A DNA stretch of 18,674 bases. Origin: Chloroflexota bacterium (GTDB lineage Bacteria; Chloroflexota; Limnocylindria; QHBO01). Numbering within the stretch: position 1 is the first letter of the stretch; every line of letters starts with the position of its first letter. Where the stretch lies: assembly GCA_005880165.1 (NCBI GenBank), contig VBJP01000023.1:1-18674 (forward strand), given 5' to 3'. The translations under genes were made by a program, and so were the position numbers. The notes beneath the pieces were generated by a model. It was given only the letters and a program-made list of their open reading frames with translations. It ran no database searches and was not told the origin of the DNA. Below, piece after piece: positions 1 to 6,804 of this stretch.

Positions 1-62
1 TTGGCCTTGGCTGTCTCGCGAGCAGCTGCAGCGCGGCGCCGTTGACGGAGTTCCTGCCGTAG
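1..62 (+). CDS. C-terminal end of a PF04185-type phosphoesterase (partial)
   Basis: Reading from base 3, the plus strand encodes GLGCLASSCSAAPLTEFLP followed by TAG at 60-62. This matches the tail of the complete phosphoesterase at the other end of the window (its residues 292-310, GLPCLAQSCQASQLSEFFP) at 12 of 19 positions, including both cysteines, the LA pair and the EF-P ending. The rest of the gene lies upstream of the window. By homology it would be an exported or lipid-anchored acid-phosphatase or phospholipase-C-like hydrolase. It ends about 10 residues earlier than its relative and lacks the Pro/Ser tail. Only 19 codons are visible, but the cysteine spacing makes chance unlikely. The next gene runs in the opposite direction, with a 49-base convergent gap. 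Confidence 0.65.
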   Translation, partial: GLGCLASSCSAAPLTEFLP

Positions 63-111
63 TGGGTGCGTCATCTACGCCACGGCCTGGCCGTTACCCG
101 GACGGTGGCCG

Positions 112-1194
112 TCAGTCGAAGGCGACCTCCGCCGCGGAAGACGGCCCGACGACCCACAACGATCCCGCCGCGGCGAGCATGGTCCAGCCGCCCCGTGCCG
201 TCTCCGGCTCAGGCAAGGCGATGGAGTTGTCCGCCGGCACGCCACGCTGATCGATCTGCCTGATAACCCCCCCGGCGTCCGGTTGAATCCATAGTCGCTC
301 GGCAAGCACCATCGTCCGATAGTCGATTCGGGGGGAGCGGGTGATGATCCTGCCGTCCGCCCCCAGGATCGCGATCCAGCTCTCTGTGGGAGTCTCGTCG
401 GCACTGTTCTCCCCAGTGAGCATCAGGCAACGGCCATCCACGTCGTACGGTCTGCCACCCCCCTCCGGAATCGCCACGGAGACCGTCCGAGCTCCAGAGT
501 TCGGGTCGAGGCGGGCGATGGTGACCGGGTGAGGAAACGTCTCAGTCGGGAGCGTTCGAAGGAGCCACAGCGCATTGCATGCGACGATCGGGATCCCTGT
601 CACGCGGTACGAAGCGGCAACCCGGTCGTTTGCGACATCCACCTTCGTGAGCGGCGAACCGCCCTCATCTGGTCCTGGTACGAAGACGGACCCGAAGCCA
701 GCGGCGATCGGTCCACCGATCTTGACCGCCACCGTAGCAATTACATGATTGGTCCGCGGGTCGATGCGAGACAGCGTGTTTGCACCCCGCGCCGCTCCTG
801 ACGAGCCGGAGGTGTTCGCCACCCATATCGATTCCCCGGCGACCGCCAGGGAGCCGGGGGCCGCGCCCACCGCGATGCGCGCCACGACGGTTCCGGTAGC
901 CCCGTCGATGCGCACCACCCAGCCATGCGCGTTCCCAATTTGCGGCACCCATACAGAGCCGAACGCGCTGAGCGCGAGCGATGCCTCGGTGGCGATCACG
1001 CCATCACTGGGAAGGCTGACCCGAGCCCGGACCGACGCCTCGGTTGGCGTCGAGGTCGGCGCCACCGCGGCGCTCCCGCTTGAGACCGGGGACGTCGGGA
1101 GAGGCGGGGTGCCGCAACCGACAAGCACGAGAGCGCCACACAGAAGGGCGAGCGCTTGCTGAGTAGGTACGGACTGCGGCGGTCTCGCTGGCAT
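112..1194 (-). CDS. Beta-propeller lipoprotein (YncE/Vgb-like)
   Basis: A 360-residue protein predicted to be exported and lipid-anchored. Residues 10-27 form a short hydrophobic signal ending in the lipobox LVGC, with Cys27 as the lipidation site, followed by a Pro/Ser/Thr-rich tether to about residue 55. The rest carries repeated blades of the type 'GSVWV...R-ID..TG.VVA.I.VG..P...A', as in YncE or virginiamycin-B-lyase-like six- or seven-bladed propellers. No catalytic residues can be assigned, so binding or scaffolding is as likely as an enzyme role. The ATG at 1194 is chosen because it gives a short N-region before the hydrophobic stretch; a GAGGG about 13 bases upstream is a weak ribosome-binding site. 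The gene is divergent from the large HPr-kinase-like gene. Confidence 0.8.
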   Translation of the reverse strand: MPARPPQSVPTQQALALLCGALVLVGCGTPPLPTSPVSSGSAAVAPTSTPTEASVRARVSLPSDGVIATEASLALSAFGSVWVPQIGNAHGWVVRIDGATGTVVARIAVGAAPGSLAVAGESIWVANTSGSSGAARGANTLSRIDPRTNHVIATVAVKIGGPIAAGFGSVFVPGPDEGGSPLTKVDVANDRVAASYRVTGIPIVACNALWLLRTLPTETFPHPVTIARLDPNSGARTVSVAIPEGGGRPYDVDGRCLMLTGENSADETPTESWIAILGADGRIITRSPRIDYRTMVLAERLWIQPDAGGVIRQIDQRGVPADNSIALPEPETARGGWTMLAAAGSLWVVGPSSAAEVAFD

Positions 1195-1282
1195 CAGTCG
1201 ATCAATTGCCCTCGGCTGGCGGTATGCGAGTTACCAGCACGCTAGCGCTCGCTTTCCCGGGCGTGTTGACAGGTGGCACCGG

Positions 1283-1294
1283 ACGCTGGAGCGT
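1283..1294. promoter_or_regulatory. 12-base perfect palindrome upstream of the -35 element
   Basis: ACGCT-GG-AGCGT is a perfect inverted repeat of five pairs around a two-base centre. It ends four bases before the TTGACC hexamer at 1299. The position is typical of an activator or auxiliary operator, but short palindromes are common in GC-rich DNA. Confidence 0.3.
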
Positions 1295-1298
1295 TCGA

Positions 1299-1327
1299 TT
1301 GACCCTAGCAGTACCCGGTACTAAAGT
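1299..1327 (+). promoter_or_regulatory. Sigma-70-type promoter candidate
   Basis: TTGACC (1299-1304, five of six bases of the -35 consensus) is separated by exactly 17 bases from TAAAGT (1322-1327, four of six of the -10 consensus including the first two and the last base). It points toward the HPr-kinase-like gene starting at 1568. It is one of the best consensus matches in the window. The palindrome at 1310-1322 occupies most of the spacer. Confidence 0.45.
1310..1322. promoter_or_regulatory. 13-base palindrome inside the promoter spacer, operator-like
   Basis: AGTACC-C-GGTACT is a perfect inverted repeat with six pairs and a single central base, lying between the proposed -35 and -10 hexamers. 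A protein bound here would block RNA polymerase, so repression is the simplest reading. No regulator gene is adjacent. Confidence 0.4.
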
Positions 1328-1567
1328 CAGCGCGCGCGGGGCTCGTCCTCCCTTGATCCATGGCGTCGCGCAAGGGATTCATCCGCTCATCGACCACGGG
1401 CCCCTCGGGAGGGTACGGCGGCCCTTGTCCATATATGCGTCGTCCCTGCTCGGCCCGGGCGGGGCCGGGCTTGGGTACACATCGCCGCCAATGCTGCCAT
1501 CCAGATCATCGCAGGACACCCGCCCATCCGCCGGAGTGGATGCTGGTGTCGAACGACGCCGAGCGCT

Positions 1568-4093
1568 GTGAAGGATTGGCTGGTGCTCGGGCAGCTGGCG
1601 AGCCGCCGTGGGCGACGGCGATTCGCCTATGACGTGGGCGGGCTCGTCAGGATCGAGTCTGACATCGAGGTCCCGGCGCTCCACAACTTCGTTTCGCAAT
1701 CGCTATGGCACCCGCATGTCATCGTCCGGAGCGCTGACCCCAGGCAAGCGTGGCCGCTCACCAGGAGCAGCTCGCAGGATCTAATCGCGCCAGAAGCCGC
1801 CTCGGTGTCGGGCGTCCACATCGACATGGGAGACCCCATCGAGGTCCAGCTGCGACCAGCTCGCAATCGGCTCGAGCGCAACCTCCACGGCAAGGTCGTC
1901 GTAGCCCTCCTTCGATCCCTCCTCGTATCACGGCGCTACGCGTTTGTACATGCCGCGGCGCTGACCAGGAACGGACGGGTTGTGCTGATATCCACGCGGC
2001 CCGGTGATGGGAACGCCGGTTTCCGGCTCAGGGGAACGTCGGGCTACCGTAGCCTGAATCGCGACGTCGCGATCCTCTCGCCGGGTGGCCCGATGCTCTG
2101 CTACCCGAATCCTGTCGCGATTCTCGGCCAGGACGCGACCCTCGAGACGCAGGACGCTCCGTCACGAGAACGGATCTCGCTGGACATCCGGACCGGAACG
2201 GATCGATCGCTGGCGGTGTCTCGGGTCGGTCGCCTGCTCGCAGGCGTTCGTCCTCCCGCCAACCGCCCCCTCTCCACAGTCCTGGTGATGGTCCCTCCGC
2301 TCAGCACGGAAGACGATGTCATCCCGAACGCGGGCGCTGGCAGCACGTCGCGGATTGACCATGTCTTCCTGTTCGAGCGCGGCGAGTCCGCCAACCGTGA
2401 GCTCACATTCGACGAAGGCGTCGCCCAGCTCATCGATCACACTGACTTGGCGTATGGCTTTCCGCCGAGCTTGCCCCTTGCGGCCGACGGCTACGCCGAG
2501 CTCCTGCAACGGGAGGGCGTGCTCCTTTGGGAGGCGTTGCAGGGTTCCAGCATGCGTCAGGTCCTCATCCCCGGACGCGGCGAGGCGGATATTCTCCCTC
2601 GCCTGGTGCAGGCCCCGCTTCCCGCGCCGAGCGACGCGGCGGCTCACACGGCCGCGGTGACGCCGCTCGCGCACGCCTGGGGCCCCCTGGTCCCGCTCCC
2701 CTCGACCGATGCGCCGCCACCCGCCGAGCCCGCCAATGGCGATGCACCAACTGCGCAGGGAGAGCCGGCGGGATCCGGACGATCCAGGCCTCCTAGGCCT
2801 GCCTTGCGCTCCCGCGAGCGGAAGGCAACGAAGCCGTCCACGGGCGACAGGAAGGCGCCACGCGCATCGAGCTCCCGCACCGCTGCCTCATCGTCCCGGA
2901 AGAAGACGTCCAAGGCCGCGGCCGTCATCGGCTCCAAGGCGCCGCGATCCTCACGCTCCCGCTCGACAGAAGCCTCTGCGCCGAAGCGGAAGGCAACGAA
3001 GCCGTCCACGGGCGACAAGAAGGCGCCACGCGCATCGAGCTCCCGCACCGCTGCCTCATCGTCCCGGAAGAAGACGTCCAAGGCCGCGGCCGTCATCGGC
3101 TCCAAGGCGCCGCGATCCTCGCCTTCCCGGCAAGCACCTGAGGCCGCAGCGGCGGCGGCCGGGGCCATTCAAGGGCGCCCTTCGGATGGCCGCAGGGACG
3201 CACCGCCCCGGCGGCCGGGTCTTGCTCTCGCCACGGCGCCCACAGGTCTCATGGCGACCGCGCCGCTCACGACCGTGCCTCACCCCGCCACGAGCGTCGC
3301 CGCGCGCCGAACACGCGTCCGCGTCCATCTCCCGGCGCCACGTTGGGCCGTCGCGCCGTTCAGCCGATGGCAGGCGTGGCGGGCGGCGAATGTGCGAACC
3401 GTGCCGGCGGTCGCGGTCGCTACGATGCTCCTGCTGATGCCGACGCTCGCCTCGGATGCCCCTGGCGCGGGCCGTGTCGAGTTCGGCGTGGAAGCCGCGA
3501 GCGGTGGATCCCGCGCGGAACCGCTGCACGTCCAAGACGCGTTCGACGGGCTTCGCGAAGGGTCGCCTGTGGTGGGCTGGGCCGTCACGGGCGGAACGTC
3601 GGCGGAGACGGCGGTGACCGCGTTCCCAAACGCTGGCGATCGGAGCCTTCGCATTCAGGTGGCGCAAGGCGGTCGGGCCGTCACGCTCTGCAAGATGGGA
3701 AGATTTGTCGAACCAGTGGCAGTCTCGCTGGATTTCCTGATCCAAGGGCGCGGTGCCTCGGACCGCGTCGCGATCGAGCTGCCGTCAGGCTCACGAACCC
3801 TCGTCGAAGCGAGCGCGACGCTGGGTCGGGGCATGGCGCTTCGTGCAGGGTCGGCTACGTACAGTGTCGATCGCGGGATCGAACCGGAGGTCTGGTATCG
3901 GTCAACGCTGACCTTCGACTCGTCGACGTGGGCTGTCAGCTGGATGATCGATGACCGCGCGTCCCGCACTCCCATCCTGCGCACCCCTCCGATCCCGCTC
4001 GGTACCGATCTCGGCGTCGCAGACGGGATCTGTCTCTCCGTTCGGGCGGCGCGCGTCACCGACCTCTTCTTCCTTGATAACGTCCGCGTCTGA
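1568..4093 (+). CDS. Bitopic membrane protein: degenerate HPr-kinase-like domain, basic repeat linker, one TM helix, lectin-like ectodomain
   Basis: 841 residues. Residues about 15-345 are homologous along their length to the HPr-kinase-like half of the GtrA fusion at 13116-14756, sharing YD-GG/AG, MG-P, LLVSR-Y, CYP-P, ERGE and AYGFPP. The nucleotide site has decayed: the P-loop TDTGKTST of the relative reads RPGDGNAGF here (residues 144-152), and the SDDMTIL acidic motif reads NRDVAIL, so kinase activity is not expected. Residues about 350-600 are Pro-rich and then Lys/Arg/Ser/Ala-rich, with a duplicated 45-residue block. Residues 609-628 form one membrane helix; the basic side before it predicts a cytoplasmic N-terminus. 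Residues about 640-841 are beta-rich and resemble concanavalin-A/LamG-type jelly rolls. The start is GTG without a clear ribosome-binding site; alignment with the relative supports it. The glycosyltransferase gene follows after 13 bases. Confidence 0.8.
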   Translation: MKDWLVLGQLASRRGRRRFAYDVGGLVRIESDIEVPALHNFVSQSLWHPHVIVRSADPRQAWPLTRSSSQDLIAPEAASVSGVHIDMGDPIEVQLRPARNRLERNLHGKVVVALLRSLLVSRRYAFVHAAALTRNGRVVLISTRPGDGNAGFRLRGTSGYRSLNRDVAILSPGGPMLCYPNPVAILGQDATLETQDAPSRERISLDIRTGTDRSLAVSRVGRLLAGVRPPANRPLSTVLVMVPPLSTEDDVIPNAGAGSTSRIDHVFLFERGESANRELTFDEGVAQLIDHTDLAYGFPPSLPLAADGYAELLQREGVLLWEALQGSSMRQVLIPGRGEADILPRLVQAPLPAPSDAAAHTAAVTPLAHAWGPLVPLPSTDAPPPAEPANGDAPTAQGEPAGSGRSRPPRPALRSRERKATKPSTGDRKAPRASSSRTAASSSRKKTSKAAAVIGSKAPRSSRSRSTEASAPKRKATKPSTGDKKAPRASSSRTAASSSRKKTSKAAAVIGSKAPRSSPSRQAPEAAAAAAGAIQGRPSDGRRDAPPRRPGLALATAPTGLMATAPLTTVPHPATSVAARRTRVRVHLPAPRWAVAPFSRWQAWRAANVRTVPAVAVATMLLLMPTLASDAPGAGRVEFGVEAASGGSRAEPLHVQDAFDGLREGSPVVGWAVTGGTSAETAVTAFPNAGDRSLRIQVAQGGRAVTLCKMGRFVEPVAVSLDFLIQGRGASDRVAIELPSGSRTLVEASATLGRGMALRAGSATYSVDRGIEPEVWYRSTLTFDSSTWAVSWMIDDRASRTPILRTPPIPLGTDLGVADGICLSVRAARVTDLFFLDNVRV
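2817..3120 (+). repeat. 168-base in-frame tandem duplication (1.8 copies)
   Basis: Bases 2817-2952 recur at 2985-3120 with a single difference in 136 positions (GACAGG versus GACAAG), giving a period of 168 bases or 56 codons. The duplicated protein block runs from about residue 418 to 462 and again from 474 to 518, differing only by Arg versus Lys. It is rich in Lys, Arg, Ser and Ala (KATKPSTGD, SSSRKKTSKAAA), like bacterial histone-H1-like tails. Such identity points to a recent duplication. Confidence 0.95.
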
Positions 4094-4110
4094 TGAACGT
4101 AACGACATGA
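4093..4110 (+). other. Five-codon minicistron linking two genes
   Basis: The stop TGA of the upstream gene (4091-4093) shares its last base with an ATG. This frame runs five codons (MNVTT) and stops with a TGA at 4108-4110 that overlaps the glycosyltransferase ATG at 4107. Each junction is a classic stop/start overlap, so ribosomes could be handed from one gene to the next. It may be chance. Confidence 0.25.
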
Positions 4111-5936
4111 AGGCCTCCGCGACGCCGTCTGCCGCGCGCGCCCTTCAGCGCATCCTGGGATTGGCCCCGCCTCTCGAGCACGAGCGCGCCATGGTCATCA
4201 TCCGCGACGCGATCCTGGCGATCGGGGTGCTCGGGATCGCAATCTTCACGCGGTTCTGGATGCTTGGCGGGACAGGTTTCAGCGGCGACGAGGCCGTCTA
4301 TTCCGGCCAGGCCGCCGTCATTGCCGGCAAATCCGAGATGGCCCGCTATTTCGTCCTGATCTCACGCGGCAACTCGAACTTCCTGATGTTCCAGTACCTC
4401 GTCGCCGGGGCGTATCACCTCTTCGGGATCAGCGATGCGGTGCCGCGGATAGTGTCCGCGGTTTTCAGCACCTTGACGGTGCCCATCGCCTACGAGCTCG
4501 GCCGGACGCTGTTCAACCGCCGAGTCGCCATCGGCAGCGCAATTCTGCTTGCCGTCAGCAGCTATACCATCGCTCTCGGTCGCCTGGCCCTTCTCGACGC
4601 TGCGCTCGGATTTTGGTCGCACCAAAAGCTGTGGCTGTACGCGTTCGCGGGGGCGGCGGCGCTGACAATCCAGGTCAAGGTCACTGGCGTGCTGGTCTTG
4701 GGCATCGCTGCCCTGTACCTGCTGGCGTCGGGCGAGATCCGCGAGATCCGGTTGCGCCAGTGGGTCCGCGGTGGGGCCGTCTTCATCCTGTTCATGGCGC
4801 CGGCACTTATCCAGCTCGCCGCTGACCCCCAGCAGTTCCTGGCGCTCCTTGGCGACAGTACGCGGCGGCTGAGCAACGTCCCGAGCAGCTACTACTTCCT
4901 GAAGCTGTCCAGCTATGAAGGCTTCATCTTCCCTACGCTCTGGGTGCTCGCCGTGGTCATCGCCGTGCGCTGGCGGGCACAGGGCGACAAGCTGCTGATG
5001 GCCTGGATTCTGGTGGGCACCCTGTTCTTCCAGCTATACCCGCTGAAGGCATACAACTATCTGCTGCCGTTGATCCCTGCCTACGCGGTGATTACCGCGC
5101 GCGTGATCATCTCCGCGACGGACCGCCTCGTTGGGGCAGCTCGCTACCCGCGGCTGGCGCGCATTATGGCCCCTGTCGCCTTTGGCGCACTGCTGCTATC
5201 AGCCGTCGCGCCGATCTCGAACACGCTCGCCGCACCTCAGGGTCCAGGTCTTCGAGAGGCTGCGATGTGGCTTGCCGAGCACACGCCAAAGGACGCGGGC
5301 GTGATGACAATCTCGCAAGGATCGGCGCAGTACGCCATCTCGTTCTATTCGCAGCGCGACGCCTACCCGTTCGGACGGTTTCGACTCGCGACGGTCATGC
5401 CCGGCGGCGAGATCCTTCCCCCCCAGCTGTCTTCGAACGGCACGCCACGCGACTGGGTGGTGTACTGGCCGCCCCGCCTTATCGAGGGCGGGGTCGTCTC
5501 CTACCTGGTGTATTGGATCGACCAGCCTGACGATCCCCCGGACGATCCCTTGGTAGTCACTGAGACACAGCGACAGTTCCGTACGCTGATCGAGGCATAC
5601 GGCGGACAGCTGACGTACACGGTGTATTCGCACCACGAACCGACGGTCTGGATCTACCAGGTCGGCAAGCTGCTGCCGCACCCAACCCTGAACGTAGCCG
5701 ACCGCGTCCCATCCAAAACTGGCGTGGACGTCCGAGTCCAGGGGGCGGGGTACTCGCTGGGGTCAGCCGTCACCCTCTACTACCACCGCAGCCGGCTGGG
5801 TGTCTTCCAGGCTGACGCCCAGGGTCGCTTCACCGCTCAGGTCCGTCTCCCAACGCCTGTGCGCACGTCGTATCAGCTCCTCGCGATCGATTCAGCGGGC
5901 AACCGCGCCATCGTGACCGGCCTGAAGGCGACATGA
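4107..5936 (+). CDS. GT39-type (ArnT/PMT-like) membrane glycosyltransferase with C-terminal Ig-like domain
   Basis: About 609 residues from the ATG at 4107; an in-frame start at 3951 would overlap the upstream gene by 143 bases and add a sequence without membrane character. This is a GT-C enzyme expected to use polyprenyl-phosphate sugars on the outer face of the membrane. TM1 covers residues about 30-52; the first loop carries the acidic GDEA pair (Asp61, Glu62). Family landmarks follow: PRIVSA, LGRLALLD (about 157-163), a VKVTG helix start and PLKAYNYLLPLIPAY. Between LLDAALGF and WSHQKLW the protein looks about 15-20 residues short of usual GT39 proteins, as if one helix were missing. Residues about 525-609 form an extracytoplasmic Ig/IPT-like beta domain. 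The stop overlaps the next ATG (ATGA), implying translational coupling. Acceptor and sugar are unknown; mannose is a guess from the DPM-synthase-like gene in the window. Confidence 0.85.
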   Translation: MKASATPSAARALQRILGLAPPLEHERAMVIIRDAILAIGVLGIAIFTRFWMLGGTGFSGDEAVYSGQAAVIAGKSEMARYFVLISRGNSNFLMFQYLVAGAYHLFGISDAVPRIVSAVFSTLTVPIAYELGRTLFNRRVAIGSAILLAVSSYTIALGRLALLDAALGFWSHQKLWLYAFAGAAALTIQVKVTGVLVLGIAALYLLASGEIREIRLRQWVRGGAVFILFMAPALIQLAADPQQFLALLGDSTRRLSNVPSSYYFLKLSSYEGFIFPTLWVLAVVIAVRWRAQGDKLLMAWILVGTLFFQLYPLKAYNYLLPLIPAYAVITARVIISATDRLVGAARYPRLARIMAPVAFGALLLSAVAPISNTLAAPQGPGLREAAMWLAEHTPKDAGVMTISQGSAQYAISFYSQRDAYPFGRFRLATVMPGGEILPPQLSSNGTPRDWVVYWPPRLIEGGVVSYLVYWIDQPDDPPDDPLVVTETQRQFRTLIEAYGGQLTYTVYSHHEPTVWIYQVGKLLPHPTLNVADRVPSKTGVDVRVQGAGYSLGSAVTLYYHRSRLGVFQADAQGRFTAQVRLPTPVRTSYQLLAIDSAGNRAIVTGLKAT

Positions 5937-6766
5937 GGCTTCGCCTCCAGTCACTGGGTCGCCGGCAGGTAATCGCCCTGCTGGCGGCTGTGGTGCTCCC
6001 GATACTTGGCGCGGGGCTTCTCCTGCAGGCAACCCAGAGCCACATCTTGATCCCGCTGCCGACGCCTGGCTGGCAGGCAGGTGCCACAGAATGCAGGCGA
6101 GACGCGTTCGCGCACGTGCCCAGGCCCGACAGCCTTGACGTCGTTTCTGCATGCGCGACGGTGACCGGCACCGTACGGCGCGTCAACGTCGACCCCGTCA
6201 AGCTCGAGGTCGACATCCTGGTCGAGCCCGATCGCGACAATGCGAACTACATCGACCCGGGCATCCAGCGCTTCATGATTGTCAAGGTCCTGCCCACCGA
6301 TCAGCCGTCGGTGACGATTCCCCAGGTCGACGAACATGCTTCGTTCTTCGGCGCCTGGGTGATCGACCGTCGAGCATCGGCTAAGGGCACGCGTGAGCTC
6401 TATCCTGCATGGCTGATCCGGACTTCAGCCCAGGCGCCTGCGGCCCCGGCGCGCAACATCCTCGGGCTGAAGCTGAGCGCACCAGCCTCGGTCGAGGTCG
6501 GCTCTCCGCTTCGGCTGTCGGCCAGCGTCAGGTCCTCGACGGCGCCCGATGCCCGCCCCCTGTCGGAGAGCCGCGTCTACTTGGAGCTGCAGCCCTCGAG
6601 CGGGCCCGTGACTAGGTGGGTGGCGAGAATCACCGACACGTTTGGGATCGCCACGTTCAACCTCGCCTCGCTTGAAGTCCCGGGCACGTACACCGTCTGG
6701 ATCCACGCGTCCAAGGGGCGTGACTACGGGACGGTGCAAACGGAGGTGCAGATCAAGCGCCGCTAG
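5933..6766 (+). CDS. Signal-anchored exported protein with OB-like and Ig-like domains
   Basis: 277 residues. A basic N-terminus (MRLRLQSLGRR) precedes a hydrophobic helix at about 12-33, so the protein is exported or anchored with its body outside. Residues about 70-165 contain Cys54 and Cys74 (a possible disulfide), CATVTGTVRRV, alternating strands, then GAWVID and ELYPAWLIR. This resembles small OB-fold domains with a 'C..VTG.V....GA.V.D...EIHP.W.I' pattern. Residues about 177-275 are an Ig/Big_1-like beta sandwich ending in TD-FGIATFN, PGTYTVWIHASKG. No catalytic site is recognised. The start overlaps the stop of the GT39 gene by ATGA, suggesting the two proteins are made together; a role as a partner of the glycosyltransferase or surface glycan is inference. 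Confidence 0.75.
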   Translation: MRLRLQSLGRRQVIALLAAVVLPILGAGLLLQATQSHILIPLPTPGWQAGATECRRDAFAHVPRPDSLDVVSACATVTGTVRRVNVDPVKLEVDILVEPDRDNANYIDPGIQRFMIVKVLPTDQPSVTIPQVDEHASFFGAWVIDRRASAKGTRELYPAWLIRTSAQAPAAPARNILGLKLSAPASVEVGSPLRLSASVRSSTAPDARPLSESRVYLELQPSSGPVTRWVARITDTFGIATFNLASLEVPGTYTVWIHASKGRDYGTVQTEVQIKRR

Positions 6767-6804
6767 GTGAATTCGACGATCCTTGCGAGAGCCTGTGCCT
6801 CCGG

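Larger units (their letters stand above)
1195..1567. other. 373-base divergent intergenic region
   Basis: No convincing coding sequence. It separates the propeller lipoprotein (left) from the HPr-kinase-like membrane protein (right). It holds a plus-strand promoter candidate near 1299-1327, two short perfect palindromes (1283-1294 and 1310-1322), and a GC-rich stem of six pairs (1453-1458 with 1465-1470) without a T tract. If the promoter is real, the downstream gene has an untranslated leader of about 230 bases. An ATG at 1540, four bases after GGAG, opens a 30-codon frame ending at 1632 that overlaps the start of the next gene in another frame; it could be a leader peptide but has no other support. 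Confidence 0.6.

Noticed and set aside
1453..1470. GC-rich stem in the pseudokinase gene leader, considered as an attenuator
   Set aside because: Six pairs with a G-rich loop and no T run; common by chance at this base composition.
1540..1632. 30-codon frame with GGAG four bases before its ATG, overlapping the pseudokinase start
   Set aside because: Could be a leader peptide, but the peptide shows no attenuator features and nothing else supports it.
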